Part shown: positions 45,540 through 53,506 of the stretch, in pieces
Layout: each line of letters opens with the position of its first letter
Position numbering within the stretch: the stretch's first letter is position 1
Assembly: GCF_011927765.1 (NCBI RefSeq)
Contig: NZ_JAATJG010000010.1
Coordinates: 1-64,000, forward strand
Length of the DNA stretch: 64,000 nucleotides
From: Wenyingzhuangia aestuarii
GTDB taxonomy: Bacteria; Bacteroidota; Bacteroidia; Flavobacteriales; Flavobacteriaceae
Reading direction: 5' to 3'
The notes under the pieces: model-generated
What the model was told of the DNA's origin: nothing
Seen by the model: only the letters and a program-made list of their open reading frames with translations
Databases searched by the model: none
Translations under genes and position numbers: made by a program

Positions 45540-46751
45540 ATGAGCATATTAAATGGGAAAAAAGTTTTATTAGGAGTTAGTGCAGGTATTGCAGCATATA
45601 AAACGGCTCATTTAGTAAGACAATTTATAAAAGCAGGTGCTCAAGTACAAGTTGTACAGACACCTGCTTCTAAGGAATTTGTGACACCGTTAACTCTTTC
45701 TACGTTGTCAAAAAATCCCGTTCATTCTACTTTTTACAATGAAGAGGATGAGAACGCTGTATGGAACAATCATGTAGATTTAGGTCTTTGGGCCGATTTA
45801 ATGTTAATTGCACCGGCTACGGCAAACACGTTGGCTAAAATGACCAATGGAGTTTGTGATAATCTTTTATTAGCAACTTATCTATCAGCCAAATGTCCAG
45901 TGTATTTTGCACCAGCTATGGATTTAGATATGTATCAACATCCATCTACCAAGGATAGCATTGCTAAATTAACTTCTTTTGGAAATATTTGCATTCCCGC
46001 AACTAGTGGAGAATTAGCAAGTGGATTGATAGGAGAAGGAAGATTAGCAGAACCTGAAGATATTGTGGCTTTTATAGAAAAAAACGTACAATCAAAACTA
46101 CCTTTAAAAGGAAAAAAAGTATTGATTACTGCTGGTCCTACCTATGAAGCTATTGATCCTGTTCGTTTTATTGGAAATCATTCATCTGGAAAAATGGGCT
46201 TTGAAATTGCTAAAACAGCAGCTAATTTAGGTGCCGAAGTTATTTTAGTATCAGGACCATCCAGTCAACAAATAAACCATTCTTTTGTAAAACGTATTAA
46301 TGTGGTTTGTGCAGAAGATATGTACAATGCCTGTCACGAATATTATAAAAATGTTGATGTTGCCATTTGTTCTGCAGCTGTTGCGGATTACAAACCGGCA
46401 GTAGTAGTAGCTCAAAAAATTAAAAAGAAAGATGCTAGTTTACAAATTGAATTAGCACCTACTAAAGATATTTTGGCTTCTTTAGGTCAAACTAAAGAAC
46501 ATCAATTATTGGTTGGTTTTGCTTTAGAAACCGATAATGAAGAAGAGAATGCCAAAGGCAAAATACAGCGTAAAAATTTAGACTTTATAGTGTTAAATTC
46601 TTTAAGAGATAAAGGAGCTGGCTTTGCAAAAGATACCAATAAAATCACTATTATTGATAAAGATTTCCAAGCCCAAAAGTTTGAAACAAAATCTAAAACC
46701 GAAGTAGCTGGAGATATTTTAACCTTTATTATTAAAAAACTAAATGTATAG
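45540..46751 (+). CDS. coaBC: Phosphopantothenoylcysteine decarboxylase/phosphopantothenate-cysteine ligase
   Basis: Bifunctional enzyme of coenzyme A synthesis, 403 residues. The N-terminal flavin decarboxylase domain (CoaC) starts with KKVLLGVSAGIAAYKTA and includes APATANTLAKM and PAMDLDMY; the CoaB ligase domain (from about 185) begins VLITAGPTYEAIDPVRFIGN and includes SAAVADYKP. It overlaps the following gene by eight bases. Confidence 0.96.
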   Translation: MSILNGKKVLLGVSAGIAAYKTAHLVRQFIKAGAQVQVVQTPASKEFVTPLTLSTLSKNPVHSTFYNEEDENAVWNNHVDLGLWADLMLIAPATANTLAKMTNGVCDNLLLATYLSAKCPVYFAPAMDLDMYQHPSTKDSIAKLTSFGNICIPATSGELASGLIGEGRLAEPEDIVAFIEKNVQSKLPLKGKKVLITAGPTYEAIDPVRFIGNHSSGKMGFEIAKTAANLGAEVILVSGPSSQQINHSFVKRINVVCAEDMYNACHEYYKNVDVAICSAAVADYKPAVVVAQKIKKKDASLQIELAPTKDILASLGQTKEHQLLVGFALETDNEEENAKGKIQRKNLDFIVLNSLRDKGAGFAKDTNKITIIDKDFQAQKFETKSKTEVAGDILTFIIKKLNV

Positions 46752-47640
46752 ACAGTTTGTTTTATGGATTTTTCTACTTGTTTTTACAGGAGTAAAAGCA
46801 CAGGAGTTAAACTGTAGTGTAACTGTAAATGCAGATCAGATTTCTGTTTCTAACAATCAGGTATTTAAAACATTAGAAACTTCTATTACAGAATTAATTA
46901 ACCAAACCAAATGGACTAATGTTGATTTTAAAGAACACGAACGAATTAAATGTGCTTTTACCATTTTGTTAACTGAGCAAACAGGAACAAATTCTTACAA
47001 AGGAACTATACAAGTACAAGCTTCTAGACCTGTTTTTAATTCGGTGTATTATAGCCCACTTATCAATCATCAAGACAATAGTTTTACTTTTAGATATACA
47101 GAATTTCAACCGTTAAACTTTAATGCCAATGTGTATGAGTCTAATTTAATTTCTGTAATTTCTTATTATTCCTATTTAATTTTAGGTGTGTATGCAGATA
47201 CGTTTAGCAATCAAGGAGGAGAAGGTTATTTAAATACAGCTTTAACTATTGCCAACCAAGCTCAGCAATCAGGGTCTATAGGTTGGGATAATAAAAGAAG
47301 TACGGTTACCCGTTTTACTTTGGTAGATCAATTATTAGCGCAGAGTAATGAGACGTTTAGAAAAATATACTATTCGTATCACTATGATTGTTTAGATTCT
47401 TTTGAAAAAAATCAAAAAACAGCAGCTAAAAAGTTACTAGATGTAACGTTAACCTTAAAAGAATTATACGATTCTAACCCGAATAACATCTTAGTCAGAA
47501 TGATGATGGATGCTAAGTCTGATGAAATTGTAAACATCTTTAGAAAAAATAGAGGAGTAGATACCACTCCACTAATTTCAGTCTTAAAAAAAGTAGCTCC
47601 CAACAATTCTAAAAAGTGGAAGCAAATTTATTCTAATTAA
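46744..47640 (+). CDS. DUF4835 family exported protein (PorD-like)
   Basis: 298 residues with a signal peptide (1-19, ending GVKAQ). ELNCSVTVNADQIS at the mature start and DCLDSFEKNQKTAAKKLLD are typical of DUF4835, annotated in some databases as a type IX secretion protein PorD. Its biochemical role is not established. Its start overlaps coaBC by eight bases and recN begins 13 bases after its stop, a conserved order in flavobacteria. Confidence 0.82.
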   Translation: MYRQFVLWIFLLVFTGVKAQELNCSVTVNADQISVSNNQVFKTLETSITELINQTKWTNVDFKEHERIKCAFTILLTEQTGTNSYKGTIQVQASRPVFNSVYYSPLINHQDNSFTFRYTEFQPLNFNANVYESNLISVISYYSYLILGVYADTFSNQGGEGYLNTALTIANQAQQSGSIGWDNKRSTVTRFTLVDQLLAQSNETFRKIYYSYHYDCLDSFEKNQKTAAKKLLDVTLTLKELYDSNPNNILVRMMMDAKSDEIVNIFRKNRGVDTTPLISVLKKVAPNNSKKWKQIYSN

Positions 47641-47653
47641 AACCTAATTATAT

Positions 47654-49312
47654 ATGTTAGTTTCTTTAACTGTTCAAAACTATGCTTTGATCAAGAGATT
47701 ACGAGTGGATTTTACCAAAGGATATTCTGTAATTACAGGAGAAACCGGTGCAGGTAAATCTATCTTATTGGGTGCCTTAGGTTTGGTTTTGGGAAACAGA
47801 GCAGATTTATCGAACTTAAAAGACAAGGATAAAAAATGTGTGATAGAAGCCGAATTTGAAATTGGTGCTTATGATTTATCTAAGATTTTTGAAAACTTGG
47901 AATTAGATTACGAATCGTCTACCATTGTTAGAAGAGAACTATTGCCTAACGGTAAAACAAGAGCTTTTGTAAACGATACTCCTGTAAATTTAAAAGCTTT
48001 ACAAGGGTTAAAAGAGTATTTGTTAGACATCCATTCACAGCACAATACCATGGCTTTGTCAGACAAAACCTATCAATATTATGTGGTAGATGCTTTGGCA
48101 GGAAATACCACTTTATTAAGTGATTATAAAGTAGCTTTAAAAGACTACAAAAAAGCAGTTAAAGAATTAGCTGTTTTAAAAGCCAATCAACAAGAAGCAC
48201 AACAACAATACGAATACAATTTGCATTTGTACAAAGAATTACAAACAGCAAAATTAAAAGAAGTTGATGAAATTGAGACGCTAGAAGCTGATATTGAAAA
48301 ACTATCGCATGCAGAGGATATTAAAATTGGTTTGTTTGATAGCCTACAAGTATCTACAGAAGAACAAATTGGATTACAAACACTGTTAAATCAATTGCAA
48401 ACCTCTTTGTCTAAAATTGCTCCTTTTGATGCAGAATACAAACTAATACACGAAAGAGCTAAAAGTTTAAAAATTGAATTGGATGATTTGGTTTTTGAAT
48501 TGGAAAAACATGCAGAAGGTGTAGAAGCAAACCCAGAAGAGTTAGAGCTGTTAAACAACAGATTGTCTTTATTGTTTGATTTACAAAAGAAACACTTTGT
48601 AACTTCTTTAGAAGAGTTAATAGCTGTTAGAGATCAGCTAGCTATTAAAGTGGGACAAGTAGAAGATGCTGCAGATTTGTTAAAAGATGCAGAACAAAAT
48701 GTTAAAAATAAAGAAAAAGCAACCTTTGCCATTGCGACTAAAATATCAACCAATAGAAAAAAGATAGTAGCTAATTTTAAAAAAGAATTAGAATCTATTT
48801 TAAGCAAATTGGGAATGGAAAATGCTCAGTTTAACGTAGCAATTCAAACAACAAAAGAATTATCAGAATACGGTATTGATGATGTTGCGTTTATGTTGGC
48901 ATCTAACAAAGGATCAGATTTTGGTTTGTTAAAAAAAGTAGCTTCTGGTGGAGAGCTGTCTAGAGTTATGTTGGGGATTAAAATGATTTTATCAAAATTT
49001 GTGAGTTTACCTACGATCTTATTTGATGAAATTGATACTGGAGTATCTGGAGAAGTGGCCACAAAAATTGCAGATTTAATGAAGGCAATGGGTGAGAATA
49101 TGCAGGTAATTACCATTACGCACTTGCCACAAGTTGCTTCTAAAGGACAACAACATTACAAAGTTTACAAGCAGGTAGAAGGACAAGAAACCATAACTTA
49201 TTTAACGCAATTAGATGCAAAAGAACGAGTTAATGAGATTGCCGAAATGCTAGGTGGTAAAGAAAAATCTCAATCTGCTATAGAACATGCAGAACAATTA
49301 CTAAGTATTTAG
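47654..49312 (+). CDS. recN: DNA repair protein RecN
   Basis: An SMC-like ATPase for double-strand break repair. The 552-residue protein has the N-terminal Walker A (TGETGAGKSILLGAL, near residue 35), DIHSQHNTM, long coiled coils (about 165-370), the signature SGGELSRVMLGIK and Walker B LFDEIDTGVSG. Length is normal. Last gene of the dapA run; fabI starts 65 bases later with its own -7 box. Confidence 0.95.
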   Translation: MLVSLTVQNYALIKRLRVDFTKGYSVITGETGAGKSILLGALGLVLGNRADLSNLKDKDKKCVIEAEFEIGAYDLSKIFENLELDYESSTIVRRELLPNGKTRAFVNDTPVNLKALQGLKEYLLDIHSQHNTMALSDKTYQYYVVDALAGNTTLLSDYKVALKDYKKAVKELAVLKANQQEAQQQYEYNLHLYKELQTAKLKEVDEIETLEADIEKLSHAEDIKIGLFDSLQVSTEEQIGLQTLLNQLQTSLSKIAPFDAEYKLIHERAKSLKIELDDLVFELEKHAEGVEANPEELELLNNRLSLLFDLQKKHFVTSLEELIAVRDQLAIKVGQVEDAADLLKDAEQNVKNKEKATFAIATKISTNRKKIVANFKKELESILSKLGMENAQFNVAIQTTKELSEYGIDDVAFMLASNKGSDFGLLKKVASGGELSRVMLGIKMILSKFVSLPTILFDEIDTGVSGEVATKIADLMKAMGENMQVITITHLPQVASKGQQHYKVYKQVEGQETITYLTQLDAKERVNEIAEMLGGKEKSQSAIEHAEQLLSI

Positions 49313-49323
49313 TAGGAAAAACT

Positions 49324-49331
49324 TATATTTG
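49324..49331 (+). promoter_or_regulatory. Candidate fabI -7 element
   Basis: TATATTTG matches TAnnTTTG, 46 bases before the fabI ATG. The TTG region would fall in the end of recN, where no clear match is present. Confidence 0.4.
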
Positions 49332-49377
49332 CCAAAATCTATTTAAATTATAGAATACACTATTTTAAAATATACAT

Positions 49378-50187
49378 ATGTACAATTTATTAAAAGGTAA
49401 AAGAGGAATCATTTTTGGAGCTTTAGACTCTAATTCAATTGCTTGGAAAGTAGCAGAATCTGCACATGCAGAAGGAGCAACTTTTGTGTTAACAAATGCA
49501 CCTATCGCAATGCGTATGGGAGAAATTAAAGAATTAGCAGAAAAAACTGGTTCTGAAATTATTCCTGCAGATGTTACTAAGTTAGAGGATATTGAAAACT
49601 TAATTGAAAAATCAGTTGAGATTTTAGGTGGAAAAATTGATTTCGTTTTACACTCAATCGGTATGTCTGTTAACGTACGTAAGAAAATTCACTATACAGA
49701 TAATAACTACGACTTTACTCACAAAGGTTTTGATATTTCTGCATTGTCTTTCCATAAAGTAATGCAAGTTTTATATAAGAAAGATGCTATGGCAGAGTGG
49801 GGATCTATTGTTGCCTTAACTTATATGGCAGCGCAAAGAGTATTTCCTGATTATAATGATATGGCTGATAACAAAGCTTATTTAGAGTCTATTGCTCGTT
49901 CATTTGGATATTTCTTTGGTAGAGATCATAAAGTACGTGTAAACACTATTTCTCAATCGCCAACAGCTACTACAGCAGGTAATGGAGTTAAAGGATTCTC
50001 TGGATTTATTAACTATGCAGAAAAAATGTCTCCATTAGGAAACGCTACAGCTCAAGAATGTGCTGATTATACAATTACATTGTTCTCTGACTTAACTAAA
50101 AAAGTTACTTTACAAAACTTATTCCATGACGGTGGATTCTCTAATATGGGAGTTTCTAACGAAATTATGGAAGCTTTTGAAGACTAA
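49378..50187 (+). CDS. fabI: Enoyl-[acyl-carrier-protein] reductase (NADH)
   Basis: Performs the last step of each fatty acid elongation cycle. It is an atypical short-chain dehydrogenase of 269 residues. The cofactor loop GALDSNSIAWKVAESAH resembles FabI rather than classical SDRs, and the catalytic Tyr159 and Lys166 lie in YNDMADNKAY (Y-x6-K). Rich in GGA, AAC and CGT codons, in line with good expression. Own promoter and terminator. Confidence 0.95.
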   Translation: MYNLLKGKRGIIFGALDSNSIAWKVAESAHAEGATFVLTNAPIAMRMGEIKELAEKTGSEIIPADVTKLEDIENLIEKSVEILGGKIDFVLHSIGMSVNVRKKIHYTDNNYDFTHKGFDISALSFHKVMQVLYKKDAMAEWGSIVALTYMAAQRVFPDYNDMADNKAYLESIARSFGYFFGRDHKVRVNTISQSPTATTAGNGVKGFSGFINYAEKMSPLGNATAQECADYTITLFSDLTKKVTLQNLFHDGGFSNMGVSNEIMEAFED

Positions 50188-50215
50188 GAATAGTTCTTGT
50201 AAAACACTATAAATA

Positions 50216-50246
50216 AAAAGCCTTCACAATTTGTGAAGGCTTTTTT
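50216..50246. terminator. Convergent terminator (fabI / DUF4421)
   Basis: AAAAGCCTTCACAA and TTGTGAAGGCTTTT pair around one base with a T-run, 28 bases after the fabI stop and 18 before the minus-strand stop. Confidence 0.85.
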
Positions 50247-50263
50247 GTGTTGCAAAAGTATTG

Positions 50264-51292
50264 CTATTTAATGTTGTATTTTTTCATAATCTTCTCCTTT
50301 ATATAATGATCTAGTTTTTTAGGAGGATCAAATCTATAGCCCACATAAACATTTAAACGTATGGTTTGTTCTATAAGAGTAGCTGTACTTCTTTTTTGAA
50401 AGTGTTTGTTAATAGTTCTAGAAATATTACAACCACTGTAAAAACGATTGTTGTCATAACCCAATGTAAAGTCAGTTTCTAATTGTATAGAATTACTGTG
50501 ATTTTTACTTCGGACTTCATCTTTATCTAATCGAGTTAATAATTTAGTGTATTTGTAACCAGCACCTCCAGAAAGACCACCAGATATAAAAAAGTTTTTA
50601 GTAAGTATATGATTATACATATAACCAACCTGTAGTATAAATTCTAAATTGTTAGATTTTTGAGTACTATTATCACTAGTAATATTTTCTTGATTGTCTA
50701 TAATATAGTACTTGTAGGATATAGAAGGAATAAAACTCCCCACGCTTATCATTTGTTTTTCACTTTGATTGGTTAGCGATTTTAAAGAGAAATTTGGATT
50801 TAAAGCAAAAGTAGAAATTCCTGAATATTCTTTGTAAACCAAATCTGAAAATTGAATATAATCATCTTTTTGATCATTCCAATTTGTTATAAAATCTTCT
50901 GTGTTTTTTAAATAATATCCTTTTGTTTTTTGATATAAAAAATAATGATGCCAATGAGGCATAAATATATTTAAACCAATATCTGTTGTTTTTGTAGTTC
51001 CTTTTCTGCTATCAAAATCATTAATATAATTTATAATAGGTAGTGTTACTTGCACTGATATAAATTGATAGTTTAATCCAATTTTAGGAATTTGCTTGGA
51101 TTGTGGAGACAAAGTATAAGAGGTCTGTGGAGATGTAATAGTAAAACTCTTGGCACTATTACTAGTACTTAATTTTAAAGCAAAATATTCTTTAAAGGTT
51201 TTAATGTAAGCATTGTTTTTAGTTTCCTCTTGTGCAAATACAAAGGAACTAATACTTAAAAAAAGGATGAATAATTTTTTTTGCTGTTTCAA
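50264..51292 (-). CDS. DUF4421-like outer membrane beta-barrel protein
   Basis: 342 residues with a signal peptide (1-20, FVFAQEET) and alternating hydrophobic/aromatic beta-strand pattern through to VYVGYRF near the end. The DUF4421-type segment PKIGLNYQFISVQV is present. No enzyme motif is seen. It follows modA by 37 bases on the minus strand and is probably co-transcribed with porin and modA, so it may help the same uptake path, but the family role is unknown. Confidence 0.72.
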   Translation of the reverse strand: MKQQKKLFILFLSISSFVFAQEETKNNAYIKTFKEYFALKLSTSNSAKSFTITSPQTSYTLSPQSKQIPKIGLNYQFISVQVTLPIINYINDFDSRKGTTKTTDIGLNIFMPHWHHYFLYQKTKGYYLKNTEDFITNWNDQKDDYIQFSDLVYKEYSGISTFALNPNFSLKSLTNQSEKQMISVGSFIPSISYKYYIIDNQENITSDNSTQKSNNLEFILQVGYMYNHILTKNFFISGGLSGGAGYKYTKLLTRLDKDEVRSKNHSNSIQLETDFTLGYDNNRFYSGCNISRTINKHFQKRSTATLIEQTIRLNVYVGYRFDPPKKLDHYIKEKIMKKYNIK

Positions 51293-51329
51293 TTAAAAAA
51301 AGTTTGCACACAAAAATACAAATTGTGTT

Positions 51330-52088
51330 TTATTCAGCGTAGGTTGTGTAACCATGTTTCAATAGTATTTCTTTAGCTTGTTGGGATAGCATAAATTCTA
51401 AAAATTGCCATGATTTTTGAAGTTCTTTATCAGATTGCTTTAAAATTACAATACCTTGTTCAATAGGAGTGTAGTCATTTTTAGAAACGGCGGTCCATGC
51501 ATTAATTTGAGTAGCATTTAATTGATAGATTACAGATTTGTTGGTAAAACCTATTTGAGAGGTTTTAGAACTCACAAACTGATTGACTTGTGAAATACTC
51601 TCGCCAAAGACCAGTTTGTCCTTTAATACCGTGTATAGCTTGTGTTTTTTTAATACTTCTACAGCTGCTTTTCCATAGGGAGCTGTTTTAGGATTTGCAA
51701 TGGCTATATGTTTAATTTGATCATTTAATAAGGTATGTAAACTGGGGTTTATACTATCTGTAGTGCTCCAAAGTATTAAACTACCCAAGGCATAAATATT
51801 AGGAGTGTTAACTGTTAAACCATCGGTATATAGAGTTTTAGGATATTTCATGTCTGCAGACATAAAAACATGATAAGGAGCTCCTTGTGTTATTTGTGCA
51901 GTTAGTTTTCCTGAAGAGCCCAAAATAATATTTATTGCTATTCCTGTTTGTTCTGTAAATGTTAGCGCAAGTTCTTCTATAGCAAATTGCATATTGGCTG
52001 CTACAGCTATATTTAACTTGTTAGCATTGTTTTTTTGACAAGCAGTAAGCGTAATGAACAAGACGAAAACAAAGAATAGAGTTCTCAT
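51330..52088 (-). CDS. modA: ModA-like molybdate-binding lipoprotein
   Basis: 252 residues. The signal peptide ends in a lipobox TLTACQ, so this is a lipid-anchored substrate-binding protein rather than a soluble one. LNIAVAANMQFAIEEL, LGSSGKLTAQITQGAPYHVFMSAD and IANPKTAPYG, GESISQVNQFV fit the ModA class of molybdate/tungstate binders. modB and modC are not in this window. It starts one base after the porin stop, which suggests direct coupling with that outer membrane protein. Confidence 0.85.
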   Translation of the reverse strand: MRTLFFVFVLFITLTACQKNNANKLNIAVAANMQFAIEELALTFTEQTGIAINIILGSSGKLTAQITQGAPYHVFMSADMKYPKTLYTDGLTVNTPNIYALGSLILWSTTDSINPSLHTLLNDQIKHIAIANPKTAPYGKAAVEVLKKHKLYTVLKDKLVFGESISQVNQFVSSKTSQIGFTNKSVIYQLNATQINAWTAVSKNDYTPIEQGIVILKQSDKELQKSWQFLEFMLSQQAKEILLKHGYTTYAE

Positions 52089-52089
52089 T

Positions 52090-53406
52090 CTATTTACGAA
52101 TGTTTAAAAGGTTGGGAGTCCAATTAATAACCAAATAGGTAAATTGAGCAATTTTATTGGTATCACCATCTTTACCTATGTCAATGGCAGAAATACTATC
52201 TGCTGGTAATAAGAATAAGTGAGCTAGTTCAATTTTTGTATAGTTGTTAGGTTTGTAAAAGAATCTAAAATCGTTTTCCCAAGCATAAAATTTGTTAAGC
52301 TTTTTAGTAGTACTATTAACTGTTTCTGTTAATTGCGTTTGAGAACCTAATAAGTGACTCTGCCAGTTTAAACTAAATTTAGAATTAAAAGTGAAATCTT
52401 GGGTAATGTACGGATTTACAATTCCCTCATGTTCATTAGTTCTTACTGTTTTTTGGGTGTAATCCATTCCACCATTATGTCTGTGAAAAGCTCCATATTG
52501 CGCTAAAAAAGATGTAGAAACATTGTCGTTTTTATTGGTATCTCCACTAAAAATTTGAGCACCTAGTTTAATACTGTAGGTAGGGCTGCTAACCCATTTA
52601 ATTTCGGGCTCTAGGTAATAAGCATTGTGTTTTTTTCCACTTTCTATTTTCCCCCATTGATAATAACTAGCCATCGTAAAGCTTAGGTCGTTTGTTTGAT
52701 AAGTTAATCTACCTCCGTTGGTAAATTTCCAATATCCTTTAACGTTATTGGTACTAGGGTCTGTATATTCATCAGCAATATTAATAGCTGTTAATGTAAA
52801 ATGGTTGTTTAGTTTGTACTTTATAAAATTGGCAGCCATAGCTCTGTAAATATCCCAATCTATGTTAAAAGAATTTCCAAATTCTGCTGCTTCGTTTTGA
52901 TTGTAGGCACCAATTACATCAATATCTAAATTTTCTTTTTTATACATAAATCGAACAGCATCGTGTTGACCACCTGCTTGTCTCCAGTTGTTTTCGGCAA
53001 ACAATCTTTGATTATCATACAAAATACGTTGTCTACCTATACGTACAGATAAATTTTTATTGATTTTTGGTTGAACATAAAATTCGTAAAACTGAGCTTT
53101 TCCGCTACTTGCTCTAGGATCTGTATCTCCCCAAATTCTAATATCTTGTAACGTGGTGTGAAATAAGAATTTTTCTGTGTGATAGTCTACATTAATTCTA
53201 GCTCTGTGTGATATAAAAAAAGAAGCATCAGAATCTTGTTCTGGTAAACTTCTATATCCTTGTCTATATTCTGCTCTAGGTCTATATTCTAAACTCATGT
53301 TAAATTCTGAGTTTTGAGTGTTAAATATTGAATTTTCTGTTTGTGAAAATACACAATAAGTAACTATAAAAAATAGTTTGCAAAGAATGTGTTTGTTAGC
53401 TAGCAT
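52090..53406 (-). CDS. Alginate-export-family outer membrane porin
   Basis: 438 residues with a signal peptide (1-22, VFSQTE) and long beta-barrel sequence of the alginate export (AlgE-like) family: NMSLEYRPRAEYRQGY, FISHRARINVDYHTEKF, VRIGRQRILYDNQRLFAENNWRQ. No alginate genes are present. In this setting it is more likely the outer membrane channel for the oxyanion bound by the ModA-like lipoprotein that follows after one base. First gene of the operon, with a -7 box (TAGGTTTG, minus strand) and a palindrome upstream. Confidence 0.82.
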   Translation of the reverse strand: MLANKHILCKLFFIVTYCVFSQTENSIFNTQNSEFNMSLEYRPRAEYRQGYRSLPEQDSDASFFISHRARINVDYHTEKFLFHTTLQDIRIWGDTDPRASSGKAQFYEFYVQPKINKNLSVRIGRQRILYDNQRLFAENNWRQAGGQHDAVRFMYKKENLDIDVIGAYNQNEAAEFGNSFNIDWDIYRAMAANFIKYKLNNHFTLTAINIADEYTDPSTNNVKGYWKFTNGGRLTYQTNDLSFTMASYYQWGKIESGKKHNAYYLEPEIKWVSSPTYSIKLGAQIFSGDTNKNDNVSTSFLAQYGAFHRHNGGMDYTQKTVRTNEHEGIVNPYITQDFTFNSKFSLNWQSHLLGSQTQLTETVNSTTKKLNKFYAWENDFRFFYKPNNYTKIELAHLFLLPADSISAIDIGKDGDTNKIAQFTYLVINWTPNLLNIRK

Positions 53407-53435
53407 TACTAATAAATGATATAATTAATAAGTTG

Positions 53436-53457
53436 CAAACCTAAGTAAAATCTTAGG
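53436..53457 (-). promoter_or_regulatory. Promoter/palindrome of the porin-modA operon
   Basis: TAGGTTTG (minus strand, 53443-53436) fits TAnnTTTG. It overlaps the palindrome CCTAAG-N6-CTTAGG (53440-53457), so a repressor could block the promoter. Confidence 0.4.
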
Positions 53458-53461
53458 GAAT

Positions 53462-53489
53462 AAAAAAGCCTATAACAAGTATAGGCTTT
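53462..53489 (-). terminator. Terminator of the CheB-CheR hybrid gene
   Basis: AAAGCCTATA and TATAGGCTTT around ACAAG, with six T residues following on the minus strand, lie 18 bases past the stop. Confidence 0.8.
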
Positions 53490-53506
53490 AAGTGATTAAA
53501 TAGAAA

